NCBI GenBank assembly: GCA_903632075.3
Contig: CAHIKZ030004296.1
Coordinates: 2,626,001 to 2,690,000, forward strand
Reading direction: 5' to 3'
Source of the DNA: Acanthosepion pharaonis
Lineage: Eukaryota > Mollusca > Cephalopoda > Sepiida > Sepiidae
DNA: 64,000 nt
Shown here: piece by piece, positions 24,063-33,614 of the stretch
Layout of the letters: every line of letters starts with the position of its first letter
How positions within the stretch are numbered: position 1 is the stretch's first letter
The notes under the pieces: generated by a model
What the model saw: the letters and a program-made list of their open reading frames with translations, nothing else
Databases searched by the model: none
What the model was told of the DNA's origin: nothing
Made by a program: the position numbers and the translations under genes

Positions 24063-24400
24063 TTAACATGCACCATGCATTTGTCTCATGCAATTCTATT
24101 CTACTTTCTAACATGCAAGGGTAATATTCTTTTCATGCAATGTAATGTTCTTTTCATCTTTTTTTTTTGTTCTACATGCAAGGGTAATGTTCTTTTCATC
24201 TTCTTTTGTTCTACATGCAATGTAATGTTCTTTTCATTTTCTTTTTGTTCTACATGCAAGGGTAATGGTCTTTTCATTTTCTTCTTGTTCTACATGCAAG
24301 GGTAATGTTCTTTTCATTTTCTTCTGTTCTACATGCAAGGGTAATGTTCTTTTCATTTTTTTTTTGTTTTTTTTTTTTTGTTTGTTTTACATGCAAAAGT
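24063..24400 (-). repeat. About 40-bp minisatellite in the retroelement 3' region
   Basis: The block ACATGCAAGGGTAATGTTCT with a pyrimidine-rich follow-on is repeated about six times between the env-like remnant and the polypurine tract. Copies differ by single-base changes and T-run length. Confidence 0.85.
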
Positions 24401-24436
24401 AATATGTGCGTGTGTCTGTAGGTGCAGATGTGTTCA

Positions 24437-25070
24437 CTATGGTTTGTTCTTCTTGGTCAATGTTTTCCTCTCCGCTGTGGGAGGTTTTTCCGCATCACGT
24501 GGTGGTCTCACGCCAGCCTCCTCCGTTGGTCTTTCAGCAATTTCTTCGCCAGTCCTGTCTGAGTAAGGAACACTGCTCGGCATCTCCCTCTCGAGTTGAT
24601 GCATGCTCACTAGACTGTCGTTCGCTAATCTCTTCTTACTCTTAATCTTCCATATTAATACACCCCCGATGGTTATAACTAGGAATGTACCCATTACTAT
24701 TGACCAACTTATCGCGATCTGCTCATCGTCTTCCCAAGCCATACCTTCGTTTCCCAACGCACTTAACTTATCCCTTAATTGATCCATATCGATCTTTTCT
24801 ATTGGCTTCATTAATACTGGCATCTTATTTAAGGTAACATTAGAGAATCTCTTCACTATCGGCTCCCATAATTCTGTACAATTGACTAAGCCTCTACCAA
24901 TCATCTCTATGAGTGAATCTTTTTCTTCATATCTTTCTTCCTTCTGGTAATATCTCGAATACACTCTCGTTATCTAACAATGGAACAGATATCACAACCA
25001 ATAATCGCCTATTTTCTAACAAGGTCACACATCCTAGTGAATTATAGTACTTCCACAATTCTTTACTCAA
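24437..25070 (-). pseudogene. env-like: Truncated env-like gene
   Basis: Downstream of pol on the minus strand, an open frame (24437-24964, no ATG of its own) encodes a hydrophilic region with NCT and NVT glycosylation sites. A clear transmembrane helix (ISWSIVMGTFLVITIGGVLI) follows, then a basic stop-transfer KIKSKKR and a tail of about 60 residues. Just upstream, in another frame (25070 to 24927), is a piece reading LLENRRLLVVISVPLL. It resembles the region before the membrane anchor in fusion-type envelope proteins of gypsy/errantivirus relatives. Only about 0.65 kb remains, so most of the ectodomain is missing. Type by position and topology; homology was not tested. Confidence 0.6.
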
Positions 25071-25200
25071 TTATTTTATAATTCCTTACTAAGTTCAGCT
25101 CTTCCCTCCTCTAACTAACCCCTAGCAGACAGAATGGTCTGGTCAGGTGTGCGTGGCGCTCACTCTAAAGGTCGTACTTCATGACACCACTGATGGCCAA

Positions 25201-26187
25201 TCAATAATGCCAATAATCTTCTTCCGTCCCTTCAATACCCCTCGACTCTATGTCTAAATCTTTCCTGTTCCTTATCCTCTCCTTGAGCTGAGAAAGGGGT
25301 ATTCGATCCTCCTCCTCCCACTCGCTGGGCCCTTCGTCCTGTTCAAGGTGCCTCTTTTTAGAGCCTTCGACTGCTTGATTGGACCTCCTCGTCTTTTTCT
25401 TCCTTTTCTTCGGACATGGAGGTGTGATGGCGACCTCACGGGGTCTTCTCTGTACCGATTCAGTCGACGACTGAACATCGCCAATACCCGCTGAGGGTTC
25501 CAACTCTGTCACTCGGACTGCTTCGTTTATCTGATCAAGTCGACCTATCTCCTCATCTTCCTCGGAGTCTTCCTCCGTCTCCATTTCTTCCGGTTCAACC
25601 AGAGTTACCTTCCTTTTCCTTGTCTTCTTAGACCTCGGCTCGCTCATTTCCAGGTTAGCTATTTCAGCCTTCTTCAGATCATTGGCATGAACCCTCCTCG
25701 CTCGTCCTGCCACTTGATCCCATATTACATATGATACTGGGCCCGTCTGCTCTACTATCCGGTAGTACGGTTCCCATCTCTGGTCCAGTTTTCCTTCTCT
25801 CTGGTGGATTTTATAGTAGACAGGGTCTCCAACCTTCAACTCTACTACCTTTCTTTCAGCATTCACCCTCTCATTTCTTTTCTTCTGGGCCCTCTTTATT
25901 CTTCTTCTGGCCTGTACGAATATCTTATGTTGCTGTTCCAGCAATAGTTGATGATGATCTTCTCCCATATACCTTCTTCGGGGCCTCAGTAGGTTATCCA
26001 CAGGCAGGACCACGTCTCTGCCAAACAACAAAAAGTAAGGAGAAAATCTGGAGGTTTCGTTTATCGTAAACCTCACGGCCGCCAGAGCCTGCGTCAAATA
26101 CAAGTCCCAATTTCCAGTGTTTTCTCTGACCAGCTTGGCCAATACATCTCCCAAGGTTCTATGAAACCTTTCCACTTCAGCATTTCC
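25201..26187 (-). pseudogene. pol: Integrase C-terminal part and pol tail
   Basis: This continues the 26188-27615 frame after one in-frame TAA (26188-26190). It opens with the segment carrying the third catalytic residue of the integrase core (VERFHRTL, glutamate), followed by the typical core end (FSPYFLLFGRDVVLP). A GPY/F-type module then reads KVGDPVYYKI...GPVSYVIWD around residues 120-170. The last 130 residues are highly charged, acidic then basic, and show no chromodomain. The frame ends at 25201 with DYWHY. As the stop lies inside the catalytic core, a functional integrase would not be made from this copy. Confidence 0.9.
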
Positions 26188-27615
26188 TTAGGGGTGATAT
26201 GGAGATGTTTTTATGTGCTCTACATTCAAACCTGTCAGAACTTCTCTCATGATGCTGTTCACATTCTCCGTGCCATTATCTGTTACCAATTGCACAGGGG
26301 CACCATACCTAGGGAAGATTTCACTTATTATCAACCCGGCCACAGTTCTGGCCTTCTTGTCTGGTACTGCAAATGCTTCAGGCCAATTTGTTAGCCAATC
26401 GACAAAACTCACTATATAGTTGTTTCCTTGTGCAGTTTCCCCATATGGTCCTGATACATCCATACTCACCTTCTCGAAGGGGAAGTTTGGTACGTCTGTT
26501 TCCTCCAAGGGTGCCATTTCCTGCCTTCTGCTCTGCGACTGGCACACTACACAACTCCGAACATAGTTAGTGACTTCTCCGTACAGTTCGGGCCAATAGT
26601 ACTTTCTTCCTATGAGATCACATGTCCTATCAATTCCCATGTGACCCAACCTCTCGTGGCACTGCTCCAATATCTCTGGTCTTAAACTTTTGGGCACATA
26701 CAACTTGGGCTTGACTTCTTCATCCCTTCCTGAGAGATAATACAGCCTTTCCTCTATTATGGCATACTTGGTGGTTTCTCCTGCCTTCACCTTCTCTCTC
26801 AGAGCAGCTATTTCACTGTCTGCTTGCTCCTTTTCAATTCCTTCTGTCCAGTAGGGATCGGTTATTATCCGGGCGTCCCCTTCTTCGTCCGATTCTAACA
26901 TAGGGCGATCTTTCAGCTTATTAGAGTTAATTACTCCTATTCTATAGGCTTTATCATCTACTCCCTGTTCTACCTTTACAGATCTTTCTTCCAGTTGTTT
27001 CGGTATTCTTGAGAGCAAATCTGCGCACGTGTTTTCCTTTCCTGCCAAATACTCTATCTTACAGTGGTAGCCACTTAACTTAAGTGCCCACTGTTGAATT
27101 TTCTTATTATTTGTCCACTCTGCCTGCAATAGGTACTGCAGAGGTTTGTGGTCTGTTTTTATAGTAAAGACCGCACCATTTAAATAGTAGTCCAGTTTTT
27201 GGAGAGCATACATGATAGCATATGCTTCCCTTTCTATTACTGGCCACCTCTGTTGTGTCTCTGAGCTTATGGGGAGGATATATATCGGTACTTCCTCTGG
27301 TATGCCTGGCACTGGTCCTTCCTTATCAGGACACGGCTGGGTAAGTACTGCCCCTACACACTGCTCACTGGCATCCGTGTATAATATCATGGGCTTGCTG
27401 AGGTCTGGGTACGTCAGCAGTGGGACGGTTGTCAACTGTTCCTTTAGCGAATCAAATGCTCGTTGACAGTCCTCTGTCCACTTGAACCTAGCGTATTTCT
27501 TCGTCAGGGCTACTAGTGGTATGGCAATTCTTGAAAATGCCGGGACGAAGCGTCGGTAGTAGCCTATAGCTCCTATAAAACTTCTTACCTGCCTCACTGT
27601 CTTAGGCTCTGGCAT
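26188..27615 (-). pseudogene. pol: RT connection, RNase H and integrase N-terminal/core
   Basis: One frame of 475 residues. It starts in the RT thumb (RQVRSFIGAIGYYRRFVPAF) and the RNase H domain follows (LYTDASEQCVGAVL, EREAYAIMYALQ, TDHKPLQYL). Next is the integrase zinc finger (HERLGH...CVVC, HHCC type). The core supplies its first two catalytic aspartates in SMDVSGPYG and VTDNGTEN. It ends at TAA just after PYHP, before the catalytic glutamate, which is read in the next segment. The link to the RT segment is out of frame (overlap 27594-27615). Confidence 0.93.
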
Positions 27616-28264
27616 TTCCTTATGACCTTTACCTTATCCATGTCGGGTTTAATACCGTCTCCGTTTATGACGAAGCCTAAATACCTAGTTTCTTCCTTCA
27701 GAAACTGACACTTTGACAATTTTAATTTTAAGCCGTGTTTCCTTAACCTTCCCAACACTTGTCTTAAATGAAAAAAGTGTTGTTCCACTGTTTTCGAAAA
27801 TATCAAGATATCGTCCAAATACGCCATGGCAAAGCTCTCGTACCCTCCTAACACTATTGACATTAGCTGTTGGAAGACTCCCGGGGCATTAGCTAAACCG
27901 AATGGCATCACCCTGAACTGAAACAGTCCCAGGTGACACGCAAATGCGGCCTTCTCCTTGTCAGCCTCATCCAGGGCTACTTGCCAATACCCGGACCTCA
28001 AGTCCAACGTAGAGAAGTACTTTGCCTTCCCTAATAATGCCAAAATGTCGTCTATCAATGGCAATGGCACCGCCAACGGCTTCGATATAGAATTTAGCTT
28101 TCTAAAATCTACACAGAAACGGTGCCCGCCATCTTTCTTACCTACTATTACTATTAGGAAGCTCCAAGGGAGATCGACCTTTCGATCATCCCAGCTTCAA
28201 CATTTCCTCTACTGCCTCTTCTACAAGGGTCTTTTATGTATAGGTGTCCGGTAGGGTTTTAATT
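27594..28264 (-). pseudogene. pol: Reverse transcriptase domain, frame-broken
   Basis: The open frame 27594-28076 holds the RT palm: STLDLRSGYWQVALDEADK, FRVMPFGLANAPGVFQQLM and the catalytic YLDDILIFS box. The thumb start KLKLSKCQFLKEETRYLGF follows. The N-terminal part of RT is still visible upstream (28077-28264), but in other frames: a stretch with LVEEAVEEMLKLG and, after another shift, one with VGKKDGGHRFCVDFRKL. An in-frame stop near 28225 and at least two frame changes break it. The family is Ty3/gypsy by motif set and domain order. Confidence 0.9.
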
Positions 28265-28952
28265 TCACAGGGGGTGGTCTCCGGTGTCGATTTTCATTTC
28301 GACTGTGTGGGTCTGACCTAGCTCCTTGTCTGACTGGGCCACCACATCTCGATTGTCCCTTAACAGACCCCACACTCTGGTTCTAAATTGATCCGGTGCT
28401 AATATATCTTCCTCTAAGATTCCTTCTGTTTGCTCTACTAGCTTCCTTCGTTCCTCCTCGAATCTCACCCGATTCAGAGTTCGTAGGGGAAGTGCTCTTC
28501 CTATCTTCTCCCCTCTCCTAACCTTTATAGTCTTTTGGGCCTGGTTCACCATCATAATGGGCACCAACTCGGCTGCCTCCAGTACCGTTTCGCACAAGGT
28601 TACCTCGTTATCTTCTAGGCCCTTTCCTTCTACAGGGACCAACTGCAGAGGTCCTCTCCATACCCTTTTTCCTGACATTAACCTACCCCTTTCCCGACAC
28701 TGCGGTCCTAGGAGGTAACTTTACATCTTCCTCCACCACTATGGTTATCTCTTCCTCTGGTGGGCATCCCAATGGCGTTCTCTCGCCGTTCACCACCAAC
28801 ACAGTAGGATTAAACTCGATCTGGGCCCTCTGGCTCCGGAGCCAATCTTCTCCCAAGATTGCCTCCGTACACAGGTCGGGGGTTACGTAAAAATTTTGGG
28901 TGCTTTTTACTTTCCCAATCCTTACCGGGAGCCTCACCATCCCTTTTATCTT
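28265..28952 (-). pseudogene. pol: Protease C-terminal and linker region of pol, frame-broken
   Basis: Two minus-strand frames (28683-28940 and 28265-28678) follow the protease start. The first reads LPVRIGKVKSTQNFYVTPD and AILGEDWLRSQRAQIEF, the second half of a retropepsin-like fold. The second leads into the RT linker (TRVWGLLRDNRDVVAQSDKE, then HTVEMKIDTGDHP). The frame changes near 28955, 28683 and 28268, two of them at runs of five G/C. They could be true lesions or consensus errors. Confidence 0.8.
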
Positions 28953-29569
28953 CAGGGGGCTCCATCTGCTTGCGTGACCTCTATGTCCGCTTCCCGTAAC
29001 CTTCTCTTCCGTTTCACCCGTCTGTATGTTTCCTCTCTCATCAATGACACAGATGCTCCTGTGTCCACCAGAGCTCTCATCTCTCTCCCACCTATCTCCG
29101 CTCTACAGGATAGTTCTTTCTCTTGCGTTAGCGAAGAGAACACTTGAGCTTTCTTCTTCCTGGGTCCCCACCCTTGGGTTAACCCAGCCAAAGGTGCCGG
29201 TAGTAATAAATCACCTTCATTTTTCTCATGAGGTGGAGTTCTGCGCCCCCTGCACCTGGGCGACCCCGGCCGGACCTCCCCCGGTCTCCCGCGGCCGTTT
29301 CTAAGGATACAGTTTCTTTTCAGGTGTCCTGGCCTCCTGCAAAACCAGCACCTTCTTGTTGGACAGCTTGCCGCAAAGTGGCCCGCCCGACCACATGTCC
29401 AACATTTTGCCCTTTTCCTTTTCAACTGTGTTGGCCTTGTGTCTATTCCCGGGGGAACCCGTCCTCTATTCAAGCGGTTCGCCCGTCCACTGGTCCAAGC
29501 TTTTATTTCTCTCCTTTTTAACTGGGCCACCCTCCCTCTTAATTCCGGGGTGGCCCGCTGGCTTTTCCC
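28953..29569 (-). CDS. pro: Zinc-knuckle/protease region, entered by -1 shift from gag
   Basis: This frame overlaps the end of gag in the -1 register and has no ATG at its start. It carries two CCHC knuckles (CWTCGRAGHFAASC and CWFCRRPGHLKRNC) and a basic linker. The aspartic protease active site follows (ALVDTGASVSLM; D-T-G-A). Expression probably needs a ribosomal -1 shift at the GGGAAAA heptamer (29563-29569). It ends in a frame break near 28953, so the protease is truncated in this copy. Confidence 0.8.
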
Positions 29570-30546
29570 TGGGCCGGTCTCTTGGGCTCAGCCTTCTTTG
29601 TTAATATCGGTGGGGCACCCTTCCTCAGCCCGCACCACTTGGCCAGGTGTCCTTTCTTACCACACCTGGTGCATCTGTCCTGATTGAAGTCTGGGGGCAA
29701 CCCCCACTTCGTCGGACATTCCGCCGCCATGTGGTCCTCGTGCCCACAGGTCCAGCAGACCAGCCCGTATCGACCCGGCGTGGGCTTATAAAAACCATGC
29801 CTGGTCGACCATGCCTTTCTATTGGGGTCTTCTTCCCATAATTCTGCCCGATCCACCTCTACTTTAACCCTCTGATTCCACGCGGGGGATCTTCCGCCTA
29901 CCCCCCGTCTTCCAGCCTCCTGACTTGGTATTTGCTTCTTCCCACACCTCTTCACTTTTTCCCACACGCCCTGGCTCTCCCTGGCCAGCTCTATTGCTGC
30001 CGACAGTCTCAGCGGTCCTTCTTTTAGTACGTCGTGACGAACACGCTCGTCGCCCAGCGCCTCTACATACAGGTCCGCCAGTTGGGCCTGCATAACCGCA
30101 TTATCTCTGACCACTTCGGGGAATGCCAACGACGACAGCTTCCCTGCTCGGGCCCCCAATTCTCCCGGGGTTTCATCCCGCAGCTGTGTCAGTTTTAGGA
30201 GGGCTCTCATGGCCTCTATGGCCGTACCTTCGTCGGCGAACTCTTTGGTCAACAGTCTTTTTATCCCTTCCCAAGATAAGCGGGGTTGACTCTCCAAGAG
30301 CTCCTTCACGAACTCAGATGCTTTCCCCTTTGTGGCATCGTATGCCAAATACAGGGTTTCTTGGTCTGAAAGCTCGTAGATAATTCGGCTCTTCTCAAGG
30401 ATTGCCAGCCAGTTTTTAAATTCTTTCCCGCTGCCGTCAAATACTGGGACCCTCGGTCCACCTAACAGCTTTCTTAAATCAACTGACAACCCCCGTCTTA
30501 CTTCCTCTTCACCCCCCACTGCTCTATCTGAATCATAGTCTGACAT
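29539..30546 (-). CDS. gag: Gag capsid/nucleocapsid protein
   Basis: The start is the ATG at 30546 (MSDYDSD); the frame is open 33 bases farther up without another ATG. The 335-residue product has a gag-like helical region (VPVFDGSGKEFKNWLAILEK, then LSDQETLYLAYDATKGKA and LLKLTQLRDETPGELGAR). A basic linker and two CCHC zinc knuckles follow near the C-terminus (CWTCGHEDHMAAEC and CTRCGKKGHLAKWC), which bind the element RNA. It is the only complete open frame of this element. It ends in TAA seven codons after a possible -1 slip site. The leader from the 5' LTR is about 200 bases. Confidence 0.92.
   Translation of the reverse strand: MSDYDSDRAVGGEEEVRRGLSVDLRKLLGGPRVPVFDGSGKEFKNWLAILEKSRIIYELSDQETLYLAYDATKGKASEFVKELLESQPRLSWEGIKRLLTKEFADEGTAIEAMRALLKLTQLRDETPGELGARAGKLSSLAFPEVVRDNAVMQAQLADLYVEALGDERVRHDVLKEGPLRLSAAIELARESQGVWEKVKRCGKKQIPSQEAGRRGVGGRSPAWNQRVKVEVDRAELWEEDPNRKAWSTRHGFYKPTPGRYGLVCWTCGHEDHMAAECPTKWGLPPDFNQDRCTRCGKKGHLAKWCGLRKGAPPILTKKAEPKRPAQGKASGPPRN
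29563..29569 (-). promoter_or_regulatory. Candidate -1 ribosomal frameshift heptamer
   Basis: On the minus strand GGGAAAA is in register with gag as G GGA AAA, which fits X XXY YYZ. The next frame (-1) is open and leads into pro. A G+C-rich stretch follows, which might form a stimulatory structure. Confidence 0.6.
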
Positions 30547-30700
30547 ATCTACAGAGAAAGACAATCTATGCAGCAACAATCGAGGTTGGGAAATAAAATA
30601 AGGTGTCCTACCTTACAGACGATTCTGTTCTTGTTCTTTTCGGTCCCGGGTCGTTCTGAGTCCTGTTTGAATTTTCAGCAACGGCGGTCGATCGATGTGA

Positions 30701-30843
30701 TGTGACGTGGTTGTCTCAGGGTTGAAATCCTTTGGTCACGGCACCATATGTGACGCCACTTGGTCCAGGGTCGAATCCTTTGGTCACGGCGCCAACTGTG
30801 ACGTCGCTCCTCCTGGTCGCTCTTCGCTGTTCCAAGTGTGACG
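30701..30843 (-). repeat. 48-bp module repeated across the LTR/primer-site boundary
   Basis: TGTGACG occurs at 30701, 30749 and 30797 (spacing 48 and 48) and again at 30837. The first two modules share CAGGGT.GAA, then TCCTTTGGTCACGGC.CCA. The primer-site sequence therefore exists once outside the LTR and once inside its terminal 48 bp. The other LTR has the same internal copy (21937-21984). Confidence 0.85.
30729..30746 (-). other. Candidate tRNA primer-binding site
   Basis: On the minus strand TGGTGCCGTGACCAAAGG starts two bases inside the 5' LTR. The leading TGG fits the complement of a tRNA CCA end. I could not match the donor tRNA from memory. Confidence 0.6.
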
Positions 30844-32817
30844 TTCCAACCCCTTGGTTAGATGATTACCAGCCTCGCCTTTCCCAACTCGCTTCCAACA
30901 CCTGGTTACTAGGGTAACTGTACTGATCTCCGGTCTGCCTACCCACGTTGTGATTAGATCTTAGACAGACGGGATCAAACAGGGATTGGGGCCGTATGCA
31001 AGTTGAGTTCGACGGGGTGGCAAAACACAAGTAAAAGAAAAAACTCACGAGGCCAAAAATTACTGATAAAAAAAGGGTAACAACCTTTTATATCTAATGT
31101 TCGTTACATAAAAATTATTCTTACTTCCCGACCCGCTTTGTGGACTGTGGCACCAAGCTTCTATCATACAACTTAAAGACTTCGAGTTGCCTACTCTCTA
31201 GAATTTTGTATGTCGGGTGTGGTTTAGTTTTGACACTGGGCGCTAATCTCTACCAGTCGCTCACGGCTGATTCTTCTCTTCGGCTTGAGTTGGACGAGCT
31301 TATTTACTTCGGCTTGAGTTGGACGTATTTCTTCACTTCGATTTGGTTTGGACGAATTTCTGTTCTTGGGCTTGGTTTGATTTCAACTTCTTCTATGCAT
31401 AACTGCAAGTAACTTCTTCTTCTTCCGTCCTGCAACTCTTCTCTCTGCCGTCTGAGGTGATCTGAGCTCTCTGTCGTCCGGGGCTGAACTGAGCTCTCTG
31501 TCGTCCGGGGCTGAACTGATCTGCTTGTTTGGCCTGCAACTTTACTGCCTGTCTGGCCTGCAACTCTTCTCTCTGCCGTCTGAGGTGGACCCTTCTCGCT
31601 GCCGTCCGGGGCTGAACTGATTTCTGTCGATTGGGGTTCTGCTTTTATTGACGCCGCAACAAACTGGGGTGGGTCTGTCGGCGTCAGGGTTTTCTCGATA
31701 ATTCCAAAAGTCGCATTAGTTCTGATTTCCCATTATCGCTCTTATTTTCACCCCTACTTCCTCACAGTGCCTCTGGTGGGGAGGCGCATACCCATCTCTC
31801 CCGGTCTCTCGTATGTCAGGTGACCGTTTTCGACCAATGGGTCCTGGTCGAGCGTCCTTTCTCCTCTTTCTCGCATATCACGTGACCGCTTTCGGCTAAT
31901 GAGATTCTGGTTGGGCGTCTCCCGTACTTCGTGACGTCTCCAATCGGGCGTGGCTTATCCCGTCTTTGTTCTGGGAAAGAACACCTTGCTAAAAAAAACA
32001 AAATCCAATTTGGCCTTTTTCGCACGCACGAAAAATGACAATCTCGGCCTTTCTCACCTTTCTGGTTTTTGTCAAAACAGCCCGCCGCTAATTAGATGTG
32101 ACTTCAGGAAGAATTTTTCTCGTCTCGCTGGCGCTTTCTGTGAGCCAAGAATAATTGTTTTCACCTCTTTGTTTTTGCTCAGACCTGATAGTCAAAAATC
32201 TTAATTATCTGAATTGAAAATGTCTTCACTTCATCATCGTGGGGGTTCTAATTTTTAACAGGTCAGAATCTGTATACAATTCCAGCGGTCACCTTCTCAT
32301 CCCAAAAGACACCCTTCTCCGATTAATATTTCGTTTTCCATTGTTCTAAAAATCCCATTTCTCCAAATTGATAATGAGTCTTCTACACAAAAGTAGGCCA
32401 GATGCTTTGACCGACATTTTTATCAATCGTACATATGTTCATACACTTTTACCAAGTCTGTTTTCTTTCTTTCTTTTAATTACCTTTAATTCTATTCTTC
32501 CAAATAACAATTTCCATTGTCCTTGAAATTCGGTCAGGCGCGTTGGCCTAGATACCTCTTGACACCTGTTTTCGCCAATGACCGGCCTTTTGCATTACTC
32601 ATCCTCTCCCTTTCTTTTCCTCTTTCTCTTTTTCTTTTTCCCTTCTTTTTTTCTTCCCTTAGGATCGCCTAAGTACAATTAGAGAATTATTCTCGAAACT
32701 CAATTATTCTTCGTCTAAAAAACTAACAACTGGTTAATAAACCGAATAAAAAAATTAAATCATATTTCTATGAATATTTCTTTTTTTTTAGTTTTTCTAA
32801 TAATGCAGGGTGCCACA
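30749..32817 (-). repeat. 5' LTR of the gypsy-type element
   Basis: Nearly identical to 21937-24002. The differences I noted are about a dozen single substitutions and one- or two-base length changes, mostly in homopolymers. The GGAT target duplication follows at 32818. Confidence 0.95.
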
Positions 32818-33614
32818 GGATTTTAAATTTCGGGATTCTGATTTTTCGGGATTTTAAATTTCGGGATTCTGATTTTTCGGGATTTTAAATTTCGGGATTC
32901 TGATCTTTGGGGATTTTAAATTTCAGGATTCTGATTTTTCGGGATTTTAAATTTCGGGATTCTGATTTTGGGATTTTAAATTTCGAGATTCTGATTTTTC
33001 GGGATTCTGATTTTGGGATTTTAAATTTCGAGATTCTGATTTTTCGGGATTTTAAATTTCGGGATTCTGATCTTTGGGGATTTTAAATTTCGGGATTCTG
33101 ATCTTTGGGGATTTTAAATTTCGGGATTCTGATTTTTCAGGATTTTTAAATTTCGGGATTCTGATTTTGGGATTTTAAATTTCGAGATTCTGATTTTTCG
33201 GGATTCTGATTTTGGGATTTTAAATTTCGAGATTCTGATTTTTCGGGATTTTAAATTTCGGGATTCTGATCTTTGGGGATTTTAAATTTCAGGATTCTGA
33301 TCTTTGGGGATTTTAAATTTCGGGATTCTGATTTTTCGGCTTTTAAATTTCGGGATTCTGATTTTGGGATTTTAAATTTTGAGATTCTGATTTTTCGGGA
33401 TTTTAAATTCCGGGATTCTGATCTTTGGGGATTTTAAATTTCGGGATTCTGATTTTTTGGGATTTTAAATTTCGGGATTCTGATCTTTGGGGATTTTAAA
33501 TTTCTGGATTCTGATTTTTCGGGATTTTAAATTTCTGGATTCTGATCTTTCGAGATTTTGATACATTCTGGATTTCAGGTTTTCAACATTCGGGATTCTA
33601 AGATTCGGGATTAT
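32818..33614. repeat. Tandem array continued and right terminus of the foldback element
   Basis: The same units as 21565-21936 (GGGATTTTAAATTTC plus GGGATTCTGATTTTT variants) run to about 33550. The terminal inverted sequence then ends ATTCGGGATTAT at 33614. Confidence 0.9.

Larger units (their letters stand above)
21937..32817 (-). mobile_element. Full-length Ty3/gypsy-type LTR retroelement, env-like remnant, inactive
   Basis: Two LTRs of about 2.07 kb (21937-24002 and 30749-32817) begin TGTGACGCC and end GGTGCCACA. They are flanked by the 4-bp duplication GGAT (21933-21936 and 32818-32821). On the minus strand the order is 5' LTR, candidate primer site, gag, pro, RT, RNase H, integrase, env-like fragment, short minisatellite, polypurine tract, 3' LTR. 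RT before RNase H before integrase is the Ty3/gypsy order. By eye the LTRs differ at only about a dozen positions, so insertion was recent. Even so, pro-pol shows several frame changes and an in-frame stop in integrase. Confidence 0.95.
19966..33614. mobile_element. Foldback-like element with inverted arms, interrupted by a gypsy insertion
   Basis: The left end (CCGAATCTTAAAATCCCGAA from 19972) matches the reverse complement of the right end (33570-33614). The match continues inward. Left 20080-20200 pairs with the complement of 21430-21560, including GAAATTGAA, TTTAAATAGTGTTTATAC and a TATAAAACCAGAATAT block. The left arm is about 235 bp. The right arm is swollen by a tandem array of about 31-bp units, which itself carries the 10.9-kb retroelement. 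The core is a 30-bp minisatellite (20197-21210) plus about 220 bp of unique sequence with two tiny open frames (under 40 residues). No transposase is recognisable and I could not define a target duplication. Confidence 0.75.

Noticed and set aside
25731..30383. Many plus-strand open frames opposite gag-pol
   Set aside because: Antisense shadows of the minus-strand retroelement genes.
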